6,125 nt of DNA from Treponemataceae bacterium (GTDB lineage Bacteria; Spirochaetota; Spirochaetia; Treponematales; Treponemataceae). The notes beneath the pieces were generated by a model. It made no database searches and was not told the DNA's origin. It saw only the letters and a list, made by a program, of their open reading frames with translations. The stretch lies in the NCBI GenBank assembly GCA_024402455.1, contig JAKSTS010000084.1, positions 1-6,125 on the forward strand. Direction: 5' to 3'. Positions 1 to 5,831 of this stretch are shown piece by piece. The translations under genes were made by a program, and so were the position numbers. Positions within the stretch are counted from its first letter, which is position 1. Each line of letters opens with the position of its first letter.

Positions 1-52
1 ACCCCCACAATCAGAACCAGAATCTGAGGTGCTACCATTACACAATCGGGGA
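1..52 (-). tRNA. tRNA-Gln (anticodon CUG), 3' part beyond window edge
   Basis: Read on the minus strand from 52, the sequence folds as the first two-thirds of a tRNA. The 5' acceptor strand TCCCCGA (52-46) is followed by TT, then a D arm GTGT/GCAC with loop AATGGTA. The anticodon stem TCAGA (27-23) pairs with TCTGA (15-11) around the seven-base loop TTCTGGT. The anticodon CTG (20-18) reads the glutamine codon CAG, and a U at position 1 is typical of bacterial tRNA-Gln. A four-base variable loop and the 5' strand of the T stem (GGGGG, 6-2) reach the window edge. The T loop, 3' acceptor strand and CCA end lie outside, so this is truncated by the window and not necessarily in the genome. Confidence 0.88.
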
Positions 53-75
53 ATGTGGAACGAGTAATAAGCTAC

Positions 76-97
76 ATTATATTGCAAAAAATGTCAA
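76..97 (-). promoter_or_regulatory. Candidate promoter of tRNA-Gln
   Basis: The minus strand carries a perfect TATAAT (81-76), placed so that transcription would start about 17 bases before the tRNA 5' end. A perfect TTGACA lies at 97-92, but only 10 bases separate the two, too few for a standard sigma-70 pair. The TATAAT probably acts with a poorer -35 further upstream, or the TTGACA match is chance. Confidence 0.4.
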
Positions 98-146
98 TAG
101 ATTTTATTTTTTTATTTTCTTTTTTTCCTTTAAGATTATCATATTC

Positions 147-499
147 TTATGGCTGCATTCCAAACAGAACTTTTAAAGCTTTTGCAAGCTGCAAAATAAC
201 ATATAATAAAACAGCATACGAACATGCATTAAAAAACCAGCAGAATGATATTTATCTTAAACAAAAAACTGTCTCTGAATCTTATAATTAAAAATAAAAG
301 AACCCCATACAGAAGAATACTTACAAGCGGATGAAGCACGTCTCCAATAAAGTAAAAGATCCATGAATTACACTGAAAAAATTCAAGAAAACTTTGGTCC
401 TTTATTGCAAAAATAATTCCAGCAAGAAAACAAACAGAAAAAAAAGACCAGTACTGATAAGTTAACTATTTTGGTAATTTTGATTTGCGTACAATCCAT
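147..499 (-). pseudogene. Small three-helix membrane protein gene, frame broken twice in poly-T runs
   Basis: I do not recognise this family. An ATG at 499 has a good ribosome binding site (AAAGGA, seven bases upstream) and opens MDCTQIKITKIVNLSVLVFF. The frame then meets a run of eight T (445-438) and soon stops at 383. Dropping one T lets it continue as a hydrophobic protein (VCFLAGIIFAI, then GDVLHPLVSILLYGVLLFLI) to a stop at 229, which itself lies just after a run of six T (236-231). Dropping one T there continues through a third hydrophobic stretch (SYAVLLYVILQLAKAL) to TAA at 147. The repaired protein is 116 residues with three likely membrane segments near residues 13-32, 46-69 and 83-106. 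Both faults are the same kind, one extra T in a homopolymer, which suggests base-calling error, decay, or slippage-based switching. The shifted reading is my reconstruction; AT-rich DNA can give hydrophobic reading by chance. Confidence 0.45.
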
Positions 500-790
500 C
501 TTATGATCCTTTAGATTTTTCAGAATCAACCAAGAATATTTATATTCTGAAAACAGCACCTGTTTTTCATAAAAAATTGTTTTGGAGCTATACCGAACTT
601 TTTGCTTTCTATTTTTGCTTTTACAAAACTGCAGCCGCCATTTTTTAACCGCAGACTTCAGCAAGAATTTTTAAGACCACTGAAAAGCATATTACATTAC
701 GCAGCTGTTTTTTTCCACATTTTGAAATCTGCCAGAAAAAAAGAACACATACTGCTCAATCCGATTCATCATACTGGAACATTCTCTAAA
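500..790. other. Gene-poor AT-rich stretch, possibly decayed
   Basis: I see no intact gene in these 290 bases. On the minus strand an open stretch starting at ATG-ATG (772) reads MMNRIEQYVFFFSGRFQNV, then meets two stops before joining the frame that leads into the broken membrane protein gene. No convincing ribosome binding site precedes it. It may be the 5' remains of a longer version of that gene, or chance reading in AT-rich DNA. The plus-strand open frame here has a cysteine- and histidine-rich, low-complexity translation and no ribosome binding site. Confidence 0.35.
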
Positions 791-850
791 AGCAAAACCT
801 GCAATGCTGCATTATGCCTTTGCGCTGCTGTGTCTGAAAACAGCAGGTTT
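791..850 (-). terminator. Candidate terminator after the decarboxylase-motif small protein
   Basis: On the minus strand AAACCTGC (850-843, overlapping the stop codon) pairs with GCAGGTTT (802-795), an eight-base perfect outer stem followed by a T-rich tail, TTTTGCTTTT. Inside, CTGCTGT and ACAGCAG form a competing seven-base hairpin. The 40-base interior is long for an intrinsic terminator, so the call is moderate. Confidence 0.42.
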
Positions 851-1196
851 ATTCTGTAATTTCTTCTGGTTTTTCTAAATAATTGTATTGGTTTAAGGCT
901 TTTTCAATTTGTTTCTGCTGCATTTTTATGCTTATAAAATTTGCCGCAACCATTGCACCGAACATAAAAAACAGCAGCGATATTGCGCCGTAAATCATGC
1001 ACTTCAGTTTTGCCTTGTTTTTCAGGTTTTTTATAAAATTTGTCAGGGCAAGAACAAAACCAGCGCAAAATAAAATTACAAAAATACTTATAAAAATAAT
1101 AAACTGCACCTTTGCCCCGGAAGAAACATAAATTGTCGTAGGTCCGTCTGCGCCACCAATTATTTCAATTGCTTTGTCTGATAATAAATTTTTCAT
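849..1196 (-). CDS. Small membrane protein with decarboxylase beta-subunit Na+-site motif
   Basis: This 115-residue protein has an N-terminal segment IEIIGGADGPTTIYVSS (about residues 10-26), then two strongly hydrophobic segments (about 31-55 and 67-92) and a charged, glutamate-rich tail. The GGADGPT string matches the signature of the beta subunit of sodium-pumping decarboxylases (OadB/GcdB), where its aspartate is an essential Na+-site residue. The real subunit is a roughly 400-residue, many-helix protein, so this is neither the enzyme nor an obvious fragment: the sequence after the motif is a hairpin of two helices with a lysine-rich loop (NLKNKAKLK). I recall short proteins with this motif, often automatically named decarboxylase beta subunits, in anaerobes; their role is unknown to me. 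The ATG at 1196 follows AGAAGGA closely, at short spacing. A strong terminator separates it from upstream pgi, so it needs its own promoter; TTGAAG (1236-1231) and AATAAA (1213-1208) are a weak pair. I propose no enzymatic function. Confidence 0.8.
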   Translation of the reverse strand: MKNLLSDKAIEIIGGADGPTTIYVSSGAKVQFIIFISIFVILFCAGFVLALTNFIKNLKNKAKLKCMIYGAISLLFFMFGAMVAANFISIKMQQKQIEKALNQYNYLEKPEEITE

Positions 1197-1263
1197 ATTC
1201 CTTCTGTTTTATTCTGGCTTTTTTAAGCTGCTTCAAGCATTCAATTTTTCAGCTGATTTTAAC

Positions 1264-1312
1264 AAAAAACAGCCCTGGACTTTTCAATTGCAAAAAGAGC
1301 CGGGGCTGTTTT
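1264..1312 (-). terminator. Intrinsic terminator of pgi
   Basis: A perfect ten-base stem, AAAACAGCCC with GGGCTGTTTT (1303-1312 and 1266-1275 on the plus strand), is extended inward by CCGG/CTGG and CTTTTT/AAAAG partial pairing. On the minus strand it is followed by a run of six T (1269-1264). It lies 25 bases past the pgi stop. The plus-strand copy also ends in TTTT, so it could work weakly in both directions. Confidence 0.85.
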
Positions 1313-1336
1313 CAGGCATTTAGCGCCTACAGGCAA

Positions 1337-2908
1337 TTAGATGCCAAAAATTGAAGCATATTCTTTCAATGCACCTTCAATCTGACCTGCAAGAACTTTT
1401 TTGGTAAGAACCTTGCCAAGCTGAACACCTTCCTGGTCAAAACTGTTCAAGTTCCATACAAAACCCTGGAACATAATCTTGTTTTCATAATGAGCAAGCA
1501 GTGCACCCAAAGCTTTTGGTGTAAGCTGTTTGCCATAAATCAAGCTTGAAGGTCTTCCACCCGGAAAGTTTTTATTCGGGTTCTCGTCAGATTTTCCGCA
1601 TGCAAATGCAACAATCTGAGCAGCAAGATTTGCGCAAAGTTTTTTCTGGCTTGTAGAGCCGTCAACAACAACATCTTCACCAGACTGGCTGTCTTTAAAA
1701 CCGATAAACTGCAAAGGAATAATATCTGTGCCCTGGTGCAGCAGCTGATAAAATGAATGCTGACCGTTTGTGCCAGGTTCACCAAACAGAACAGGACCAG
1801 TTACATAATTGATTTTTTCGCCAAAACGGTTAACCTGTTTTCCGTTTGATTCCATATCTGCCTGCTGAAGATGAGCCGGCAAACGGCTTAAAGCCTGACT
1901 ATATGGAAGAATTGCCGTAGAAGGATACCCCTGAGCATTGCGTTCATAAACACCAATAAGGGCATCAAGCAAGGCAGGGTTTTTCTTAATGTCAGCATTT
2001 GTGGCAGTCTTGTCTGCTTCGTGTGCACCTTCGAGGAACTGTGCAAAAACATCTGCACCAAAAGCAAGCGACATTACAGTTCCGCCGACAGCAGAAGTTG
2101 AAGAAAATCTTCCGCCGATAAAATTATCAATATAGAAAGAAGCAAGATAACCAGGGTTATTTGCCAACGGGCTAGATTCGCTTGTTACGGCAACCATGTG
2201 TTTAGAAGCGTCCAAGCCGGCTTTTTTAAGATAGTCTTTTACAAAAAGCTCGTTTGCCAGAGTTTCCTGTGTCGTGCCGCTCTTTGAAACAAGAACGAAC
2301 AGTGTCTTTGCAGGATTAATGCCCTGCATTACAGCTGCGCCGTCATCCGGGTCAACATTTGAAATGAATTTTGCATTCATTTTAAGGCAGCCGTTCTTGC
2401 GTGCATAACCTTCAAGTGCAAGATACATTGCGCGCGGACCTAAATCCGAACCGCCGATGCCAATCTGAACAACTGTATCAAATTTTTCGCCTTTTGCATT
2501 TGTAATTTCACCTGCATGAACTTTCTTTGCAAAAGCAGCAATATTATCCTGCTGTGTTTTATAGAATGTGCGCAGATTTTTGCCTTCAAACATAACATCT
2601 GCACCAAGCTGTCCGCGCAGAAGATGATGAAGAACCTTGCGGTTTTCACCGGTGTTAATTACAGCACCTTCAAAAAGTTCCTTAAATTTAGCAGTAAGTT
2701 CTGCTTCGTCAGCAAGTTCCTGCAAAACAGCAAGAATCTGTGCATTTACTTCTTTTGCAGCATAGTTATATGTAAGACCTGCTGCCATTGGAACAGAAAA
2801 TTCTTTAACACGCTCTGCATCAAGCACCTCTTTAAGAGAAACTTGACCTTTAAGCGAGAGCATTTTTTTATACGCAGCAAGCGTATCAGCATTTCCCCAA
2901 TTTGCCAT
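1337..2908 (-). CDS. pgi: Glucose-6-phosphate isomerase
   Basis: This cytosolic enzyme interconverts glucose 6-phosphate and fructose 6-phosphate in glycolysis and gluconeogenesis. The 523-residue length is normal for the long bacterial form. Two SIS sugar-isomerase domains are visible: the first carries IGIGGSDLGP (149-158) and the phosphate loop SKSGTTQET (208-216). The first family signature is DNFIGGRFS (261-269) and the second FDQEGVQLGK (490-499). The expected catalytic residues are all present: Arg267 in GGR, Glu353 in MESNGK, His384 in NGQHSF, and Lys499 at the end of the second signature. The ATG at 2908 has GAGG six bases upstream. argR lies 153 bases upstream on the same strand with no strong terminator between, so some read-through transcription is possible. 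The gene ends at a strong hairpin terminator. It appears intact and functional. Confidence 0.98.
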   Translation of the reverse strand: MANWGNADTLAAYKKMLSLKGQVSLKEVLDAERVKEFSVPMAAGLTYNYAAKEVNAQILAVLQELADEAELTAKFKELFEGAVINTGENRKVLHHLLRGQLGADVMFEGKNLRTFYKTQQDNIAAFAKKVHAGEITNAKGEKFDTVVQIGIGGSDLGPRAMYLALEGYARKNGCLKMNAKFISNVDPDDGAAVMQGINPAKTLFVLVSKSGTTQETLANELFVKDYLKKAGLDASKHMVAVTSESSPLANNPGYLASFYIDNFIGGRFSSTSAVGGTVMSLAFGADVFAQFLEGAHEADKTATNADIKKNPALLDALIGVYERNAQGYPSTAILPYSQALSRLPAHLQQADMESNGKQVNRFGEKINYVTGPVLFGEPGTNGQHSFYQLLHQGTDIIPLQFIGFKDSQSGEDVVVDGSTSQKKLCANLAAQIVAFACGKSDENPNKNFPGGRPSSLIYGKQLTPKALGALLAHYENKIMFQGFVWNLNSFDQEGVQLGKVLTKKVLAGQIEGALKEYASIFGI

Positions 2909-2934
2909 AAAAAACCTCGATAAATATTTTTGAA

Positions 2935-2962
2935 GGCTCTAAAAACTGAAATTTTCAGAGCC
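2935..2962 (-). promoter_or_regulatory. Hairpin pair in the argR-pgi gap
   Basis: On the minus strand GGCTCT (2962-2957) can pair with AGAGCC (2940-2935). A smaller hairpin, CTGAA-AAT-TTCAG (2958-2946), lies inside and is followed by TTTTT (2945-2941). The two share bases, so only one can form fully. The small one resembles a weak intrinsic terminator, for argR or as an attenuator in the pgi leader. The stems are short, so function is uncertain. I find no convincing sigma-70 promoter for pgi here. Confidence 0.35.
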
Positions 2963-3061
2963 CCGCATTTTTATTAAAAGTTCAAGACAATACATCCTGA
3001 ACATTAAAAACAAAAACATTACAAAAACGATTTATTCAGAATAGATTCGAGTCTTTGAAAA

Positions 3062-3535
3062 TTATTCATCAAGCTCTGGAATTTTCAGTTTGAGTGCATC
3101 AAGAAAATCTTCGCCTGTAACACCTTCGCGAAGACAGCAGAAAACACAATTGTCGCGTCCAGTAATTGTTCCGAGCACTTCATCAAAAGCAAGGCTGTCA
3201 ACCGCAAGAGAAACAGCATCTGCATGACCAGAATAAGTTTTTATTACAACGATATTGCCAGAATATTCAATGGAAATATAACCGCGGAGAAAATCCTGAA
3301 CGACAGTCTGTTCAGATTCCTGTCTTTCGTCCTCGCCAGGCAATGTATAAACATAGCCGTTATGACCGTCTGAAACTTTGCCTACTTTCAAAAGCTTTAA
3401 ATCGCGCGAAAGCGTAGCCTGTGTAACATCAAAATTTTCTTTCTGAAGATAACCGAGAAGTTCTTCCTGAGATTCAATTCTATAAGTTTTGATTACTTTT
3501 CTGATAACCTTAAGCCGCGACAGGCGTTCTTTCAC
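3062..3535 (-). CDS. argR: ArgR-family arginine repressor
   Basis: ArgR proteins are hexameric DNA-binding regulators that control arginine synthesis and use with arginine as co-repressor. I start at GTG 3535, preceded by AGAAGG at six bases, giving 157 residues, the usual length; the in-frame ATG codons further up have no such site and would add an atypical tail. The N-terminal winged helix (about 1-70) has the family signature VTQATLSRDLK (37-47). The C-terminal oligomerisation and ligand domain (about 80-152) keeps LGTITGRDN (121-129), where the family usually has GTIAGDDT, so the first of two ligand-contacting aspartates is Arg127. The usual G-A-A-Q contact segment reads SGHADAV (102-108), placing Asp105 where Escherichia coli has a glutamine. 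A cysteine pair (133-134) follows. Arginine binding may therefore be altered, though the fold and DNA-binding face look intact. ARG-box-like sites overlap its promoter. Confidence 0.93.
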   Translation of the reverse strand: MKERLSRLKVIRKVIKTYRIESQEELLGYLQKENFDVTQATLSRDLKLLKVGKVSDGHNGYVYTLPGEDERQESEQTVVQDFLRGYISIEYSGNIVVIKTYSGHADAVSLAVDSLAFDEVLGTITGRDNCVFCCLREGVTGEDFLDALKLKIPELDE

Positions 3536-3557
3536 AATGTGCCTTCTTTGTGGAGTT

Positions 3558-3623
3558 TTACACTGAACCGATTGCAAAAAACAAATCATCAACCGGCAAT
3601 CTCGACGCAGAGCAGCAAAGCAT
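3558..3623 (-). CDS. Possible 21-codon leader ORF upstream of argR
   Basis: In the roughly 135-base argR leader, an ATG at 3623 sits seven bases after GGAG and opens 21 codons beginning MLCCSASRLPVDDL and ending IGSV, with its stop 22 bases before the argR GTG. It has one arginine codon and two adjacent cysteine codons, so it is not a classic arginine attenuator peptide. It could affect argR translation by coupling, or be chance. Confidence 0.25.
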   Translation of the reverse strand: MLCCSASRLPVDDLFFAIGSV

Positions 3624-3650
3624 TAAACTCTCCGCACGAATCAAAAAAAA

Positions 3651-3685
3651 TGAATATCAGTGCAAATTATTGCATAAATATGCAA
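3651..3685. promoter_or_regulatory. Tandem ARG-box-like operator
   Basis: TTGCATAAATATGCAA (3670-3685) is a perfect six-base inverted repeat with a four-base centre, close to the ARG box pattern TGNAT-N4-ATNCA. A poorer copy, TGAATATCAGTGCA, lies at 3651-3664, about 20 bases away centre to centre, matching the roughly 21-base phasing of paired ARG boxes bound by one ArgR hexamer. A further half-site, ATTCA, lies at 3691-3695. The better box covers the -10 of the argR promoter, and the other falls just past the start point. Confidence 0.6.
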
Positions 3686-3705
3686 AAAATATTCAAACTT
3701 GTCAA
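3677..3705 (-). promoter_or_regulatory. argR promoter
   Basis: On the minus strand a perfect TTGACA (3705-3700) is followed after 17 bases by CATATT (3682-3677), four of six matches to the -10 consensus. Transcription would start near 3670, leaving a leader of about 135 bases. The -10 lies inside the ARG-box-like palindrome, the layout expected for autorepression. Confidence 0.6.
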
Positions 3706-3739
3706 GGTTCATGCCTGCACCATAAAAACCGCACATTAC

Positions 3740-3772
3740 AAAAAAAGTGCCCCGGACATAAAACCGGGACAC
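3740..3772 (-). terminator. Intrinsic terminator of the VWA gene
   Basis: On the minus strand GTGTCCCGG (3772-3764) pairs with CCGGGGCAC (3755-3747), a nine-base stem with one G-U pair and an eight-base loop, followed directly by seven T (3746-3740). It starts 20 bases past the VWA stop and insulates argR from the VWA gene. Confidence 0.88.
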
Positions 3773-3791
3773 CCCTTGAATAAGCAGGCTT

Positions 3792-4436
3792 TTATTCTTT
3801 CGATTTTCTGTATTCTTCGATTTCTTCGCACCAATCTGAAGCCACGCTTTTGTTTGCACGGAAACAGCCGACAGCTTTGCTCAAAACAGAAAAATTAAGG
3901 CTTGTTCCAGCACCGTCGCATTCATAGCGGACAGCGCGATCTTCATTAATTCCAAGCCTTTCTGCCTCGCCTACTGCATCTATGTTTGCACCGAGAAACA
4001 GAAATTCCCAGCTGAATCTTTTCTGCTGGCGTTCAATCATATGCTTGATTTTTCTGTAATCATACTCCCGGCTGGAATTTTCCTGTCCGTCTGTTGTAAT
4101 TACAAAAATCGTTTTTTCCGGAACATCTTCGTTACGTGCATATTTATGAATGTTGCCGATATGATGAACTGCACCGCCGATTGCATCCAGAAGAGCCGTA
4201 CATCCACCGACAGAATACTGTTCATCTGTCAAAGGTTCCACATCTTTGATTGAAACCCTGTCATGAATTACTTCGTTTTTATTGCTGAAAAGCACAGTCG
4301 AAACAAAAGCCTCGCCTTCAAGCTTTTTCTGCTTTTCAAGAAATGCGTTGTAACCGCCGATTGTATCTTTTTCAAGCCCCTCCATAGAACCGCTTTTGTC
4401 CAAAATAAATACGATTTCTGTAAGTCCTTTTTTCAT
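3792..4436 (-). CDS. VWA (von Willebrand factor A) domain protein
   Basis: This 214-residue protein is almost entirely one VWA domain, a Rossmann-like fold that binds partner proteins through a metal ion. The metal site (MIDAS) is complete: DKSGS (Asp13, Ser15, Ser17), Thr80 in GGCTALLDA, and Asp116 in TTDGQENSS. Other recognisable stretches are TIGGYN (25-30), HHIGNIHKYA (91-100) and EFLFLGANIDA (144-154). There is no signal peptide or membrane segment, so it should act in the cytoplasm. I prefer the ATG at 4436, eight bases after GGAGG; the in-frame ATG at 4442 would be only two bases from it. The macrodomain gene lies 121 bases upstream on the same strand and may share its transcript. I recall close relatives in Firmicutes annotated only as VWA domain proteins. 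The partner is not identifiable here. Confidence 0.9.
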   Translation of the reverse strand: MKKGLTEIVFILDKSGSMEGLEKDTIGGYNAFLEKQKKLEGEAFVSTVLFSNKNEVIHDRVSIKDVEPLTDEQYSVGGCTALLDAIGGAVHHIGNIHKYARNEDVPEKTIFVITTDGQENSSREYDYRKIKHMIERQQKRFSWEFLFLGANIDAVGEAERLGINEDRAVRYECDGAGTSLNFSVLSKAVGCFRANKSVASDWCEEIEEYRKSKE

Positions 4437-4461
4437 AGCCATAACCTCCGCTAAGTTTTAT

Positions 4462-4497
4462 GCTGAACTTAAAAACCTTCAGCGATTTTCAGTTCAA
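4462..4497 (-). promoter_or_regulatory. Possible promoter/operator of the VWA gene
   Basis: On the minus strand TTGAAC (4497-4492) and TTTAAG (4473-4468), 18 bases apart, form a weak promoter match. The same stretch holds an inverted repeat, TGAACT with AGTTCA, and a nested hairpin, GCTGAA with TTCAGC (4483-4478 and 4467-4462). Either may be an operator or leader hairpin ahead of the ribosome binding site. Confidence 0.3.
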
Positions 4498-4557
4498 CAC
4501 GTTACAGCCTGATAATAATGATTTTAAAGAAAAGACTGGTCGCGGTTTTAGCGACAA

Positions 4558-5733
4558 TTATTCCGAAGCAAAGCAGTTTTCGCCATGAGAGTCTAAAATC
4601 ATGTCAATTTCTACAATATTATAGATGCCGTTCATTACGCAGTATTTGATGATTACATCAAACTTGCTCGACGGCATGAAAGCATAACCGGCACTGGCAA
4701 GAAAAGATTCGTATTCAGGCAGTTTTAATTCAAGCGCAAGACCAAGCGCCATAACAGTCATCTTTTTTGGAACATAGTTTTTGTTGCTGATAATTTTTGA
4801 AAAAAATTTGCGGTCTATGAAAGCCTTTGTATAAACTGCCGAGTTTTCAAGATTGCGCTCTGCAATTAAGCGCTGCAAAGTATTCTGAAAATTAAGGTTT
4901 CCTGCTGACTGCAAAATAAAAGCATCAACATTATCCTGCAAAACAGCTGCATTTGAAAAACATGCACTTCCTGCAATGCCAAAACCAGAAACAGGTCTAG
5001 AATATTTACATTCTTCTACAGGACTGGAAATTTCTCCGGCATAAAAATCCATGCATGAATCAGAAGATTTTTCTGACTTTCGGTTTCTGCCGAACAGTTT
5101 CTTCCGTTCAGGTTTCTTTTCGGCAGAAAACATTTCTGTACAGACCGAATCAGAACATACGGCATCATCATGCCGGACATCAGATGCATCATCGCCTTCA
5201 TAATTTTCATCAATAAAGCTTTGAACATCATCAAAAAGTTTTTCGGAAATTAAATATGATTTTCTGTCATAGACAACAAGAGTTACATCAATTTCATTTT
5301 CCATTAAAAACCGGCTGATTTCATCAACTGCAATCTGAAAAGCTGTTTCTTTTGGAAAACCATAAAAACCTGATGCAAGCAGCGGAACTGCAACACTTCT
5401 GCAGCCAAGCTCTTTTGCCATGTTCAGGCTTGCAGAATAGCAGCTGCGCAATATTTTAGTTTCGCCGTTTTTGCCGTCAGCATAAGGAACACCTGCGGTG
5501 TGAATGATGTATTTAATGCCATTTTCTTTCAGTTTGAAAGAGTCTGTCCATGCAGACTTGCCGCATTCAATCGGACCGATTTTTCTGCGCGCATCAAGAA
5601 GCTCTTTTTTTCCTGCAGCTTTATAAATTGCAGAATCTGTACCGCACCCGATTACAGGCTGAGGATTTGCCGTATTTACGATTGCATCTGCAAAGACTTT
5701 TGTAATGTCATTCCGAATAATCTTAAAAGCCAT
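4558..5733 (-). CDS. Macrodomain protein with C-terminal HTH-like domain
   Basis: The N-terminal macrodomain (about 1-165) is of the type that binds ADP-ribose or related NAD derivatives and sometimes removes ADP-ribose from targets. Visible motifs are RNDITKVFADAIVNTANP (7-24, with Asp10, Asn20 and Asn23), the glycine loop VIGCGTDSAI (27-36, usually GGGVD), YIIHTAGV (75-82) and the second phosphate loop LLASGFYGFP (118-127). A charged, serine-rich linker (about 175-275) holds a basic patch, KKPERKKLFGRNRK. The C-terminal domain (about 279-380) is helical, with FQNTLQRLIAERNL, AFIDRKFFSKI and SSKFDVIIKYCVMNGIYNI. I recall this tail on macrodomain proteins of Firmicutes, where it resembles a Xre-like HTH; DNA binding is unproven. 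I start at ATG 5733, since family members begin at this point and ACGGAA lies just upstream. An in-frame ATG at 5781 would add 16 residues but lacks a ribosome binding site. The 391 residues appear complete. Confidence 0.9.
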   Translation of the reverse strand: MAFKIIRNDITKVFADAIVNTANPQPVIGCGTDSAIYKAAGKKELLDARRKIGPIECGKSAWTDSFKLKENGIKYIIHTAGVPYADGKNGETKILRSCYSASLNMAKELGCRSVAVPLLASGFYGFPKETAFQIAVDEISRFLMENEIDVTLVVYDRKSYLISEKLFDDVQSFIDENYEGDDASDVRHDDAVCSDSVCTEMFSAEKKPERKKLFGRNRKSEKSSDSCMDFYAGEISSPVEECKYSRPVSGFGIAGSACFSNAAVLQDNVDAFILQSAGNLNFQNTLQRLIAERNLENSAVYTKAFIDRKFFSKIISNKNYVPKKMTVMALGLALELKLPEYESFLASAGYAFMPSSKFDVIIKYCVMNGIYNIVEIDMILDSHGENCFASE

Positions 5734-5831
5734 ATTTTTTCCGTTTCTAAAAAATTCAAGCTGTTTTTGAATTCTGCGCATTAAAACTGCACGTTCAACT
5801 TAATTTTATGACGGATTCTGCATTAAGTAAA

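Noticed and set aside
55..291. Plus-strand open frame of 78 codons
   Set aside because: It starts at a GTG just beyond the tRNA, its apparent ribosome binding site is the tRNA acceptor stem, and the translation is AT-driven with no recognisable domain; it also opposes the better-supported broken gene.
602..859. Plus-strand open frame of 85 codons
   Set aside because: There is no ribosome binding site, the composition is low-complexity, and it runs through the candidate terminator of the opposite gene.
849..1196. Truncated oxaloacetate decarboxylase beta subunit
   Set aside because: Only the GGADGPT segment matches; the following helices do not resemble the subunit, and the gene has its own start and stop.
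3536..3592. Longer argR starting at 3592
   Set aside because: The ATG codons there lack a ribosome binding site and add a tail unlike the family, while GTG 3535 has AGAAGG at good spacing.
4524..4555. Terminator just after the macrodomain gene
   Set aside because: The only stem is five pairs (GTCGC with GCGAC) and the T tract is broken and offset, too weak to call; read-through into the VWA gene is plausible.
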